Shown piece after piece: positions 55,035 to 63,028 of a stretch of DNA of 64,000 nucleotides. The position numbers and the translations under genes are program-made. Source of the DNA: Pandoraea pulmonicola (GTDB lineage: Bacteria > Pseudomonadota > Gammaproteobacteria > Burkholderiales > Burkholderiaceae); assembly GCF_000815105.2 (NCBI RefSeq), contig NZ_CP010310.2:4960001-5024000 (forward strand), given 5' to 3'. The notes under the pieces are model-generated. The model did not search any database. It worked only from the letters and a program-made list of their open reading frames with translations, and was not told where the DNA came from. The stretch's first letter is position 1, and every line of letters starts with the position of its first letter.

Positions 55035-55616
55035 ATGAGCGGTAGACCCAGAGAATTCGACGACGCGGCCGTCATCGACGCCGCCATGGACGTCTTCTGG
55101 ACGCACGGCTATGAAGGCACCTCCGCGCAAGCGCTCGTCGAATGCACCGGCCTCGGACGCGGCAGCCTCTACAACGCATTCGGTAGCAAGCTCAACCTCT
55201 ATCACGAAGCCCTCGAGCGCTATCAAACGCTCGGACTTCAAACTCAACTCGACATCCTCAACGCCCCCGGCCCCATCAAGGACCGGCTGCGCGCGCTCAT
55301 GCAATGGGGCATCGACGAGGACCTCGATCCCGAGAAGCAGCGCGGCTGCATGACGCTCTTCGCCGTCCTCGAGCGCGGCGCAAAAGACCCCAAGGTCCGG
55401 CAGATCAGCCTCGCCTACCTCACCCGCATCGAACAAGTCATCGTGCACCTGATCGCCGTCGGCCAGCATAGCGGCGAACTGTCCACCGAACGCTCGCCGC
55501 TTCTCGTCGCGCGCACGTTCCTGTCCAGCTACTACGGCCTGCGCGCACTCGGCCGCACCGTCAGCGATCGCGCCTTCCTCGAAGACATCGTCGAAGGCGC
55601 CCTCGCCCAGCTCTAA
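55035..55616 (+). CDS. TetR-family transcriptional regulator
   Basis: 193 residues. The N-terminal helix-turn-helix (about 7-55) contains GRPREFDDAAVIDAAMDVFW and GRGSLYNAFGSKLNLYHEAL, close to the AcrR/YxaF-like group. The C-terminal ligand-binding domain (about 75-190) includes RGCMTLFAVLERGAKDP. It lies 87 bases upstream of a co-oriented MFS efflux gene and probably represses it. ATG at 55035 matches the family start; the frame opens earlier. Confidence 0.87.
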   Translation: MSGRPREFDDAAVIDAAMDVFWTHGYEGTSAQALVECTGLGRGSLYNAFGSKLNLYHEALERYQTLGLQTQLDILNAPGPIKDRLRALMQWGIDEDLDPEKQRGCMTLFAVLERGAKDPKVRQISLAYLTRIEQVIVHLIAVGQHSGELSTERSPLLVARTFLSSYYGLRALGRTVSDRAFLEDIVEGALAQL

Positions 55617-55702
55617 GCACCCTCACGCCCAAAGCCCCCAACACACGCACAGAATCCCCGACCCCGTCCCTCCACGGGCTCTCCCCCAACTCCGAATTTG
55701 GA

Positions 55703-56917
55703 ATGAACGTTAAAAATATGACTTCGAAATCCGCCATGCCAGCCGTCGTCTACTTACTCGGACTCACGGTCTTCGCCATGACAACGGCCGAATTCATGGT
55801 CGCCGGGATGATGCCCACGCTCGCCCATGCGATGGATGTCGGCATCGGCGCCATCGGCAATCTCATTTCGCTTTACGCACTCGGCATGGCCATCGGCGGA
55901 CCAGTGCTCACCGCCGTGCTGCTCGCCCTGCGCACGCCGCACAAGCGCGCCCTCGTCTGCCTCCTGACGATCAACGTCGCAGGCGGCGTGCTCGCCGCCG
56001 TCGCCACGCGCTATGAAGCGATGGCGCTCGCACGCATCGTCATGGGTGTCGCCAGCTCCGCCACATTCGGCGTCGCGCTCACGCTGTGCGCCGACCTCGT
56101 CGCCCCGTCCGTGCGCGGACGCGCCGCCGCCTTCGTGCTCGGCGGCCTGATGTTCTCGCCCGTCGTCGGCGTGCCGCTCACGGCCTACATCGAGCAACAC
56201 TTCGGCTGGCGCGCCAGCTTCTGGCTGGTCGCCATCCTCGCCGCACTGTGCACCATCGCCGTCGCCCTCTGGGCCCCCGTCACCCAAAAGCAGAGGCGCG
56301 AGGACATCAGCCTCGCCGCCGAAATCCGCTCGCTGCGCAATCGCCCGCTGTGGGCCGCGTTCGCGACCAGCGGCCTCATCATCGGCGCCACCTTCGCCGC
56401 GTTCAGCTACTTCTCGCCCATCTTCCTGAACGTCGCCGGTGTCTCCGCCGCCGCAATCCCGAACCTGCTCGCGATGTACGGCATCGCCAACATCATTGGC
56501 AACGCCATCACCGGACGCTTCGCCGATCGCCACACGCTCACCGTTCTCGTCGCGGGCCTGAGCGTGCTGGCCCTCGCACTGGTCAGCTTTGCACTGTGGG
56601 CCGAACTGCGGCCGGTCGGCGTTGCCGCCTTCGCCGCCATCGGCCTCACCGGCGTCTCGCTCAACCCCGCCATGGTCGCTCGCGTAATGCGCGCCGCCAC
56701 GCCGGGGCCACTCGTCAACACGATGCACACGTCGGTGATCACGGCCGGCCTTGCCTTCGGCACGTGGGCCGGCGGCGCCGCAATCGATGCCGGTTATGGC
56801 CTGCGCGCGCCCCTCTGGATCGGCGCCGCCATGGCCGCACTCGGTCTCGCCAGCCTGCTGCCCTACCTGCGCAACGGACTGGCCCAGTCGCCCGACACGG
56901 CTTGCTCCGTGTCCTGA
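55703..56917 (+). CDS. MFS efflux transporter (AraJ/arabinose-efflux-like)
   Basis: 404 residues with 12 membrane helices. The N-terminus VYLLGLTVFAMTTAEFMVAG is the hallmark of the DHA1 AraJ/CmlA-type exporters; GWRASFWLVAILAALCTIAV and GRFADRHTLTVLVAG are later family landmarks. It probably exports a small amphiphile or drug under control of the adjacent TetR protein. The three 35-residue peptide genes lie directly after it in the opposite orientation (20 bases between stops), so export of their products by this pump is a speculative possibility. Confidence 0.85.
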   Translation: MNVKNMTSKSAMPAVVYLLGLTVFAMTTAEFMVAGMMPTLAHAMDVGIGAIGNLISLYALGMAIGGPVLTAVLLALRTPHKRALVCLLTINVAGGVLAAVATRYEAMALARIVMGVASSATFGVALTLCADLVAPSVRGRAAAFVLGGLMFSPVVGVPLTAYIEQHFGWRASFWLVAILAALCTIAVALWAPVTQKQRREDISLAAEIRSLRNRPLWAAFATSGLIIGATFAAFSYFSPIFLNVAGVSAAAIPNLLAMYGIANIIGNAITGRFADRHTLTVLVAGLSVLALALVSFALWAELRPVGVAAFAAIGLTGVSLNPAMVARVMRAATPGPLVNTMHTSVITAGLAFGTWAGGAAIDAGYGLRAPLWIGAAMAALGLASLLPYLRNGLAQSPDTACSVS

Positions 56918-56936
56918 GTTGCCGCTAGCTCACTGC

Positions 56937-57044
56937 TTAGAAGAAGTTCGCGATGCCGGCGAGGAGCTCAGCCACCGGCTTCGCGCGCAGCGCCCACGTA
57001 CCTACCGTCACCAGTCCATCGCAGATCGGTCCAATTGCGGCCAT
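56937..57044 (-). CDS. 35-residue hydrophobic peptide, tandem copy 1
   Basis: A complete 108-base gene in tandem repeat copy 1. The peptide begins MAAIGPICDGLVTVGTWALR and ends AKPVAELLAGIANFF. GAGAGGTG lies four to five bases before the ATG. It has one cysteine (C8), a tryptophan (W17), a central proline (P23) separating two predicted amphipathic helices, and two acidic against two basic side chains. Compared with copy 2, six codons differ silently and four give only conservative hydrophobic changes (V14I, L27F, I31L, F35L), which supports selection on the peptide. No known family recognised. Confidence 0.75.
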   Translation of the reverse strand: MAAIGPICDGLVTVGTWALRAKPVAELLAGIANFF

Positions 57045-57102
57045 GTCACACCTCTCGTTTTCGTTCGGTTCGATGTTGCTTGTTTGTCCCTAAGCGAGTG
57101 GC

Positions 57103-57210
57103 TTAGAGAAAGTTCGCAAGGCCTGCCAGAAATTCGGCCACCGGCTTCGCGCGCAGCGCCCACGTACCTATCGTCACCAGTCCATCGCAGATCGGTCCAA
57201 TTGCAGCCAT
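57103..57210 (-). CDS. 35-residue hydrophobic peptide, tandem copy 2
   Basis: Same length and frame as copy 1. It begins MAAIGPICDGLVTIGTWALR and ends AKPVAEFLAGLANFL. The ribosome binding site GAGAGGTG is identical to copy 1. Differences from copy 3 are four silent codons and two replacements (T13M, I14V), again conservative. The C-terminal helix (VAEFLAGLANFL) is strongly amphipathic to hydrophobic. The length and tandem layout resemble type I toxin loci such as LDR and the short haemolytic phenol-soluble-modulin-like peptides, but no homology can be claimed from sequence alone. Confidence 0.77.
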   Translation of the reverse strand: MAAIGPICDGLVTIGTWALRAKPVAEFLAGLANFL

Positions 57211-57268
57211 GTCACACCTCTCGTTTTCGTTCGGTTCGATGTTGCTTGTTTGTCGCTAAGCGAGTGGC

Positions 57269-57376
57269 TTAGAGAAAGTTCGCAAGGCCTGCCAGAAACT
57301 CGGCCACTGGCTTCGCCCGCAGTGCCCACGTACCTACCATCACCAGTCCATCGCAGATCGGTCCAATTGCAGCCAT
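57269..57376 (-). CDS. 35-residue hydrophobic peptide, tandem copy 3 (promoter-proximal)
   Basis: First in the minus-strand order. It begins MAAIGPICDGLVMVGTWALR and ends AKPVAEFLAGLANFL. Its ribosome binding site is even better (GGAGGTG, four bases before ATG). Upstream lies the divergent intergenic region shared with the DUF3348 gene. Three consecutive genes with intact starts, identical lengths, strong ribosome binding sites and mostly silent differences are unlikely to be chance. Confidence 0.78.
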   Translation of the reverse strand: MAAIGPICDGLVMVGTWALRAKPVAEFLAGLANFL

Positions 57377-57568
57377 TTCACACCTCCGGTTTTTGCTTCG
57401 TCGTTTCGCGTTTGTCGCGAGTTGGGTCAAAGATAAACCTCGGGATAAGGGCTGGAAACTGAGATAAATCACAGTCGGCACCCGGGCGCCGGATGGCGCC
57501 GGAGGCGGCCACCTGGGGCAAGAGGCGCGCGCAGTGTAAACTGCAGGGTTTTCGACCCCCCCAGTGGA
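57377..57568. promoter_or_regulatory. Divergent promoter region between the peptide array and the DUF3348 operon
   Basis: 192 bases. An AT-rich stretch at 57425-57475 contains GATAAA and TTTATC elements on the minus strand and is the likely promoter region for the peptide array, and possibly for the operon on the other side. No clear operator palindrome was found. The peptide array and the operon may share regulation (inference). Confidence 0.4.
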
Positions 57569-58351
57569 ATGGTGCAAGTGCCCCGGCGTCCCGTTATCAG
57601 CGCCCCGACACTCATACGCTCGCTGGCCCGTCTGAGCACGTTCGCGCCCCCAGAGGCCGCGCCGTCGCTCTCGGACCGCCTGAGTCAGTGGCTGGGCTGG
57701 ACCGACGCCATCGCCCTGTCGTCGGCCCTCAAGGCCAACCCGCCGGCTGCAACGCCCGGCGTGCGTTCGGCCGCGCAGGATCCGGCCAGCGAACTCGCCC
57801 GCGTGCGCGCGGAGCTCGCCACCGCCATCGCTCGCGATTGCGGGCTGGCGGCCGCGCCAGGCGGGCAGATTCGTGCGCTCAGCGCCGCCGAGCGCCAACG
57901 CGCCGCGTCCTTCGCGGAGTTTCCGGCCTATCGCCAGCGCTACGCGACCTCGCAGCAGACGATGGACACGGCCATCAGCGCCCTGCGCACACGCCTGCGC
58001 GCCCAGCTCGCCACCCAGTCGCCGCAGGCTGCGCGACTGGCCAGCGTGGACGCCGTCATGGAACGCGTGATGGGCGCCCGCGAGCGGACCCTGCTCGCCA
58101 GTGTGCCGAACCTGCTCGAGAGCCATTTCGTGCGCCTGCGCGACACGGAACAGGCCGCGATGGCCGCCCCGCGCGTGCCCGGCGCACCGCCGCTCGCGCC
58201 GGCCGGCACCTGGCTCGACACCTTCCACCGGGATATGCAGAGCATCCTGCTCGCGGAACTGGATATACGCCTCGAACCCGTCGAAGGGCTGATCGCCGCC
58301 CTCGCATCGGCGCCGACTGGCGAAAACGTTAGTGAACCCGGACAACAATGA
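57569..58351 (+). CDS. DUF3348 domain protein, first gene of the putative motor operon
   Basis: 260 residues, alpha-helical, no signal peptide or membrane segment, arginine- and alanine-rich. It begins MVQVPRRPVISAPTLIRSLA; the core (ASELARVRAELATAIARDCG, FPAYRQRYATSQQTMDTAIS, FHRDMQSILLAELDIRLEPV) matches the DUF3348 pattern. The stop overlaps the start of the DUF802 gene (ATGA at 58348). DUF3348, DUF802, OmpA and DUF2894 genes recur together in Burkholderiales. As a cytoplasmic protein it could be an adaptor or regulator of the membrane complex (inference). Confidence 0.8.
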   Translation: MVQVPRRPVISAPTLIRSLARLSTFAPPEAAPSLSDRLSQWLGWTDAIALSSALKANPPAATPGVRSAAQDPASELARVRAELATAIARDCGLAAAPGGQIRALSAAERQRAASFAEFPAYRQRYATSQQTMDTAISALRTRLRAQLATQSPQAARLASVDAVMERVMGARERTLLASVPNLLESHFVRLRDTEQAAMAAPRVPGAPPLAPAGTWLDTFHRDMQSILLAELDIRLEPVEGLIAALASAPTGENVSEPGQQ

Positions 58352-61300
58352 CCCGTTACCTCGTTGATCTCGTCGCCTTTGTCGCAGGCCTGGCCGTCGT
58401 CGGCTGGATCGCCATCGGCTATGCCGGTACCAACACCCTCGCGCTGGCTATCTCCCTGCTGATCGCAGCGGTCTACCTCATCGGCGCCCTCGAACTCAAA
58501 CGCTTCCATGAATCGACGAACACGCTCGCCCGCGCCGTCGCCGGCCTGAACGCCGCCCCCGCGTCGCTGCCCACCTGGCTCGACACGCTCCCCGCCGGCC
58601 TGCGCAACGCCGTGCGTCTGCGCGTGGAAGGCGAACGCGTCGGCCTGCCCGGCCCCGCCCTCACGCCCTACCTCGTCGGCATGCTCGTGCTGCTCGGCAT
58701 GCTCGGCACGTTCCTCGGCATGGCCGCGACGCTGCGCGGCACCGGCCTCGCCCTCGAAGGCGCAACCAACCTCGAAGCGATCCGCGCTTCGCTGGCCTCG
58801 CCGGTCAAGGGCCTCGGCTTCGCTTTCGGCACGTCCGTCGCCGGGGTGGCGACCTCGGCCATGCTCGGCCTGCTCGCCGCGCTCGCTCGCAAGGAACGCG
58901 TGCAAGCCGTCCAGGCGCTCGACGCCCGCATCGCGACCACGCTGCGTCCCTTCTCGCAACAACATCAGCGCGAAACCACGCTGCAACTGCTCGCGCAGCA
59001 AGCCACCGTCATGCCCGCGCTCGTCGACCGTCTGCAGGAAATGATGGCGGCCATGGAGCGCCAGAGTCAGACGCTCGGCGAACGACTCGTCGCAAGTCAG
59101 GACGCCCTTCACGCGAAGACCGACGCCTCCTACGCGCAGCTGACCAGCGCAATGCAGCAGTATCTGAAGGACAGCGTCGCCACGACCGCCAGCGCGGCCG
59201 GCGCCGCCATCCGCCCGGAAGTCGAAGCGACGATGGCGAGCCTGGCGCGCGAGGCGGCGTCGTGGCATCAAACGGTGTCCACCGCGATGCAAGATCGCAT
59301 GGACGGCCTGTCCGATCGTTTCGAAGCCACGACCGCGCGTGTCGCAAACGTCTGGAAAGATTCGCTCGACGCTCAATTGCGTGCCAACGAATCGCTCGCA
59401 ACCGATCTGCGCACGGCGCTCGGTGAATTCACGCAGACCTTCGATACGCGCTCGGCGCGACTGCTCGACGACGTCGCCACACGCCTCGAAGCCGCGACGG
59501 GCCACGTCAGCCAGGCCCACGCGAGCGTGGCGCAAACGTGGGAGTCTTCGCTCGCCGCGCAACAGCGCTCGCACGACACCCTCGCCGAGAACCTTGGCAG
59601 CGCGCTGAATCGATTCACGCAGACGTTCGATTCGCGCTCGACCAAGCTCGTCGACGATGTCGCCGCCCGACTCGAGACCGCGACGAATCACGTCAGCACC
59701 GCACATGCGGGCGTCGCACAAACCTGGGAAGCGTCGCTCGCCGCGCAGCAGACCACCAACGACACGCTCGCCAGGGATCTCGCCGCATCGCTCGCGCAAT
59801 TCGCACAGACGTTCGAGACGCGCTCCGCAGGCTTGCTCGCCGATGTCACGTCGCGCCTCGACAACGCCACCGGCAGCATCGCCACCGCACAGACCACCGT
59901 CGCGCAGGCCTGGGAGCAAGCCCTCGCCCAACAACAACGCTCGCATGAGGCGCTCACGCAAGACCTCGGCACGGCGCTCGATCGCTTCGCGCAGACCTTC
60001 GAAGCCCGCGCCAACGCACTGCTCGGCGACGTGGCGACCCAGCTCGAAGCAGCCAGCGGCAACGTGAGCGGCGCGCACGAACGCGTCGCGCAGGCGTGGG
60101 ACCAGTCGATCGCCCAGCAGAAGCAGGCGAACGAGACGCTCAACGCCGATCTCGCCGCCGCGCTGACCCGTTTCGCCGACACCTTCGAGCAGCGCGCCTC
60201 GCAACTGATCGACAGCGTGAGCCTGCGTACCGAAGGCGCGATGCAGAGCGTATCGGAGACTGCCAGCGTGGTGTCCGGCGAGTGGAAGCAAGCCCTCACC
60301 GCGCAGCAGACAGCAAACGAGACGCTCGCAAACGATCTCGGCACGGCCCTCGAACGCTTCGCGCAAACGTTCGAATCGCGCGCGACGCAGTTGCTCCAAA
60401 GCGTCTCCGCCCACATCGACTCGACCTCCGAGAACGTGGCGCAGACCTGGCGCGACGCCATCGCCGAACACACGCGCACGAGCGAGCGTCTGGCCGACGG
60501 CAACCAGCAGCTCATCGCCGCGACGACCAGCGCCTTCAACGACCACAGCGCGTCGTTGATGCAGGCGCTGAGCGCCGCGAACGCCGCCCATCACGACGCT
60601 ACCGCCGAGCGCGAGACGCAACGCCTGTCCGCGTGGACGCAGACGCTCGAAGGCACGCTGGCCACGCTGCGCGCGCAATGGCAGCAGATCGGTGAGCAGA
60701 CGGCCACCCAGCAGCAAACGATCTGCGACACGCTCGCGCGCACGGCGTTGGAGATGTCCGAGCAGACGCGCGCCAATGCGAACGACACCATCGCCGAGAT
60801 TTCGCGTCTGGTGCAAACCGCCTCGGAAGCCCCGAAGGCTGCCGCCGAGATCATCGGCGAACTGCGCCAGAAACTCTCCGACAGCATGGTGCGCGATAAC
60901 GCCATGCTCGAAGAGCGCTCGCGCCTGCTCGACACGCTCGGCACGCTGCTCGACACCGTCAAGCATGCCGGCAACGAACAGCGCGCCGCCGTCGACGAGC
61001 TCGTCACCACGTCCGCGCAATTGCTCGAACGCGCGGGCGCGAATCTCGGCGACGCGGTCGCCGCACAGACCGACAAGCTCGCCGCCGCTTCGGCACAGGT
61101 CGCGGGCAGCGCCATCGAGATCGCCAGCCTCGGCGACGCCTTCGGCGCGGCAGTGCAGAGCTTCGGCGAATCGAACTCGCAACTGCTGGAACACCTGCAG
61201 CGCATCGAAGCCGCGCTCGACAAATCGATGGCGCGCAGCGACGAACAGCTCGGCTACTACGTCGCCCAGGCGCGCGAGGTCGTGGAACTGAGCGTGATGT

Positions 61301-61374
61301 CGCAAAAGCAGATCCTCGAGAATCTGCAGGAACTGGCGCAGACGCGGGCACAACCGGGTAGCGTGGCAGCATGA
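58348..61374 (+). CDS. DUF802 protein: MotA/ExbB-like membrane domain with long repeat tail
   Basis: 1008 residues. Four membrane segments: about 6-24, 29-47, 109-130 and 152-178. The third (LVGMLVLLGMLGTFLGMAAT) and fourth (FAFGTSVAGVATSAMLGLLA) resemble the pore-lining helices of MotA/TolQ/ExbB channels, which use LGT-G and T-G-A patterns. From about 190 the protein is cytoplasmic, coiled-coil-rich and alanine/glutamine/threonine-rich. It includes six 62-residue repeats (about 332-703), each starting V-A-Q-x-W and containing L-x-x-F-x-x-T-F-x-x-R, matching DUF802, which is known as a repeated unit. The stop overlaps the MotB-like gene (ATGA at 61371). The architecture matches ZorA. Confidence 0.85.
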   Translation: MTRYLVDLVAFVAGLAVVGWIAIGYAGTNTLALAISLLIAAVYLIGALELKRFHESTNTLARAVAGLNAAPASLPTWLDTLPAGLRNAVRLRVEGERVGLPGPALTPYLVGMLVLLGMLGTFLGMAATLRGTGLALEGATNLEAIRASLASPVKGLGFAFGTSVAGVATSAMLGLLAALARKERVQAVQALDARIATTLRPFSQQHQRETTLQLLAQQATVMPALVDRLQEMMAAMERQSQTLGERLVASQDALHAKTDASYAQLTSAMQQYLKDSVATTASAAGAAIRPEVEATMASLAREAASWHQTVSTAMQDRMDGLSDRFEATTARVANVWKDSLDAQLRANESLATDLRTALGEFTQTFDTRSARLLDDVATRLEAATGHVSQAHASVAQTWESSLAAQQRSHDTLAENLGSALNRFTQTFDSRSTKLVDDVAARLETATNHVSTAHAGVAQTWEASLAAQQTTNDTLARDLAASLAQFAQTFETRSAGLLADVTSRLDNATGSIATAQTTVAQAWEQALAQQQRSHEALTQDLGTALDRFAQTFEARANALLGDVATQLEAASGNVSGAHERVAQAWDQSIAQQKQANETLNADLAAALTRFADTFEQRASQLIDSVSLRTEGAMQSVSETASVVSGEWKQALTAQQTANETLANDLGTALERFAQTFESRATQLLQSVSAHIDSTSENVAQTWRDAIAEHTRTSERLADGNQQLIAATTSAFNDHSASLMQALSAANAAHHDATAERETQRLSAWTQTLEGTLATLRAQWQQIGEQTATQQQTICDTLARTALEMSEQTRANANDTIAEISRLVQTASEAPKAAAEIIGELRQKLSDSMVRDNAMLEERSRLLDTLGTLLDTVKHAGNEQRAAVDELVTTSAQLLERAGANLGDAVAAQTDKLAAASAQVAGSAIEIASLGDAFGAAVQSFGESNSQLLEHLQRIEAALDKSMARSDEQLGYYVAQAREVVELSVMSQKQILENLQELAQTRAQPGSVAA
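59341..60456 (+). repeat. Six in-frame 186-bp repeats in the DUF802 gene
   Basis: Units begin at 59341, 59527, 59713, 59899, 60085 and 60271, exactly 186 bases (62 codons) apart, then a shortened seventh begins at 60436. Conservation is at protein level (V-A-Q-x-W, T-F-x-x-R), with considerable DNA divergence, so the array is old. A fixed 62-residue period suggests a regular helical rod whose length can change by whole units. Confidence 0.85.
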
Positions 61375-62048
61375 GGGACGAACTGGACGCGGGCATCGGA
61401 GAGAGTGTCGAGAGCGGCGACATTGGCGCCGCGTCGCCCACGTGGGCCGTCTTCGGCGATCTGATGTCGGTGATGCTCGGCGCGTTCGTGCTGATCATGC
61501 TCGGCGTGATCGGCGTGCAGATCGAACTGTCCACGAAGCTCGAACGCGAGGTCAAGGAGCGCCGTGCCGAGACGCAGCGCCGCGAGACGCTTGAAAAAGC
61601 GCTCGCCGGCCCGCTTGCGGGCGGCCGCGTCACACTCGTGAACGGCCGCATCGGCATCAGCGGCAACGTGCTCTTCGCGCTGAACTCCGATCAGTTGCAG
61701 CCCCAGGGGCGCGAGGTGCTGCGCAGTCTCGCGACGCCGCTCGCCGCCTACCTGCGCGCGAGCGACGAGATCCTGATGGTGAGCGGCTTCACCGACGACC
61801 AGCAGGTGCGCGAGACGAACCGCCGCTTCGCCGACAACTGGGAACTCTCGGCCCAACGTGCGCTTACCGTCACACGCGAGCTCATCGCCGCCGGTGTGCC
61901 ACCGTCGTCGATCTTCTCGGCGGCATTCGGCGCCGAACAGCCCGTGACGTCGAACGCCGACGAAGCCGGTCGCGCCAAGAACCGTCGCGTGGAAATCGCC
62001 CCCATGCCGCGCAGCAGCGCCAGCAATGCAGGCAAGCCGCATGCGTGA
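61371..62048 (+). CDS. MotB-like OmpA-family protein
   Basis: 225 residues. After a short acidic N-terminus comes a single membrane helix (about 31-50) whose start, PTWAVFGDLMSVMLGAFVLI, contains an aspartate (D30) where MotB and ZorB have the ion-binding Asp (MotB D32-type W-x-x-x-x-D-L/F-M). A linker helix follows, then an OmpA-like peptidoglycan-binding domain (about 90-215: VLFALNSDQLQPQGREVLRS, SGFTDDQQVR, AGRAKNRRVEIAP). With the upstream DUF802 channel it would form an ion-driven stator anchored to the wall. Start overlaps the DUF802 stop; stop overlaps the DUF2894 start. Confidence 0.87.
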   Translation: MRDELDAGIGESVESGDIGAASPTWAVFGDLMSVMLGAFVLIMLGVIGVQIELSTKLEREVKERRAETQRRETLEKALAGPLAGGRVTLVNGRIGISGNVLFALNSDQLQPQGREVLRSLATPLAAYLRASDEILMVSGFTDDQQVRETNRRFADNWELSAQRALTVTRELIAAGVPPSSIFSAAFGAEQPVTSNADEAGRAKNRRVEIAPMPRSSASNAGKPHA

Positions 62049-62937
62049 CGCCAACGTCGATTCACTCGTGGCCGAAGCATCGGTGGCATCCGGCGCGCCG
62101 GCGCCGGCAGCCCCGGCCGACACCCTGTCGGCACGGATCGCGCAGTGGCGCTCGCAGGGCGCCGACAAGCGAGACCCGGTGCGCTTTCATCGCATCGAAG
62201 CCCTCGCCGCACGAAGCCGTGCCTATGATGGCGACATACGGCGCGTGCTCGACGAACGGCTCAAGACGCTCGTCGACGAGTTTGCGCAACGGCTGACGTC
62301 CATCGAATCGACACCCGAAACCTCGCAGGACGCGCCAACCGACCAGCGCGCGGCGTCGCTGCTCGCCGCACTCGCCGCGGATATCTCGCATCGCGCTGGC
62401 GATCGTGCAGCGCCCGCGCCGGCATCTCGTGCGCCTCGTGCGCCTCGTGCACCTCGCGCCGTGGCGCTCGCGAGCAACACCGGACGAGCCGGCGATACGA
62501 TCTCGCCGGCAACCGCCCCGGCCTCCACGTCCACCTTGGCCCCCTCGGCCGCACCGCCGGCCAGGCGTGCCGCCACGCCGCTCACGCCCGTGGCGGTGCC
62601 CATCACGCCAACGGTCATCTCGACGGACGACGCCTTCGAGGATCTCGACGTGCTCGAGTACTTCCGCGAGACGTGGTCGAAGCTGAGTACCGACGGCAAC
62701 CTCCGGCAGTCGCTCGCGCAAGTGCCGGAGAACGCCGGTCCGCTGAACTCCAGCCATCTCGTGCATCGTGCACTGTCGCTCATGCACGACGTCTCGCCCG
62801 ACTACCTGCGGCACTTCCTGCGCCATGCCGACGCGCTCTCCTGGCTCGAAGACATGGAGACGACAGGCGTACTCGGCAACAAGAGTCCGGCACGCGCCAC
62901 GACGCCCGCAAAACCGAGCCGCGCGAAGACGCGTTGA
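62041..62937 (+). CDS. DUF2894 domain protein, last gene of the putative motor operon
   Basis: 298 residues. N-terminal region (about 30-80, ARIAQWRSQGADKRDPVRFH) and C-terminal region (about 195-275, LEYFRETWSKLSTDGNLRQS and HLVHRALSLMHDVSPDYLRH) match the DUF2894 pattern and flank a low-complexity Ala/Pro/Thr linker. No membrane segment. It overlaps the MotB-like gene by eight bases, so all four genes are translationally coupled. Function unknown; it may be a cytoplasmic effector or accessory subunit. ATG at 62026 is an alternative start. Confidence 0.82.
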   Translation: MRDANVDSLVAEASVASGAPAPAAPADTLSARIAQWRSQGADKRDPVRFHRIEALAARSRAYDGDIRRVLDERLKTLVDEFAQRLTSIESTPETSQDAPTDQRAASLLAALAADISHRAGDRAAPAPASRAPRAPRAPRAVALASNTGRAGDTISPATAPASTSTLAPSAAPPARRAATPLTPVAVPITPTVISTDDAFEDLDVLEYFRETWSKLSTDGNLRQSLAQVPENAGPLNSSHLVHRALSLMHDVSPDYLRHFLRHADALSWLEDMETTGVLGNKSPARATTPAKPSRAKTR

Positions 62938-63028
62938 CGAGCGCTCGTCGGGGGCACCGGGCTGCTCGTCAGGCATTCCACCGGTGTCGTGACGATCGCA
63001 ACGCGGGAAGTCTCGTGACAAATCCCCG

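Larger units (their letters stand above)
56937..57393. repeat. Three tandem 166-bp direct repeats
   Basis: Start codons of the three peptide genes lie at 57044, 57210 and 57376, exactly 166 bases apart. Each unit has a 108-base coding part and a 58-base spacer that includes the ribosome binding site and TCGTTTTCGTTCGGTTCGAT. Copies 2 and 3 are more alike than either is to copy 1; the spacer after copy 3 diverges, so copy 3 is the outer, first-transcribed unit. Silent changes exceed replacement changes between copies, so the array is old enough to have been under selection. Confidence 0.9.

Noticed and set aside
56937..57376. CRISPR array
   Set aside because: The 166-base repeats contain genes and conserved spacers. 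There is no short repeat with unique spacers and no cas gene.
56751..57462. Plus-strand open frames over the tandem repeats (e.g. 56751-57272)
   Set aside because: They cross repeat boundaries, lack ribosome binding sites and give no conserved pattern. The minus-strand frames do, with silent changes.
57940..61353. Minus-strand open frame of 1137 codons opposite the DUF802 gene
   Set aside because: It is a high-GC shadow. The plus-strand gene has the membrane helices, repeat structure, coupling overlaps and a natural composition.
62936..62949. GACGAGCGCTCGTC palindrome at the DUF2894 stop
   Set aside because: A 14-base palindrome in high-GC DNA at a gene end is not distinctive. It has no T-run and no operator context.
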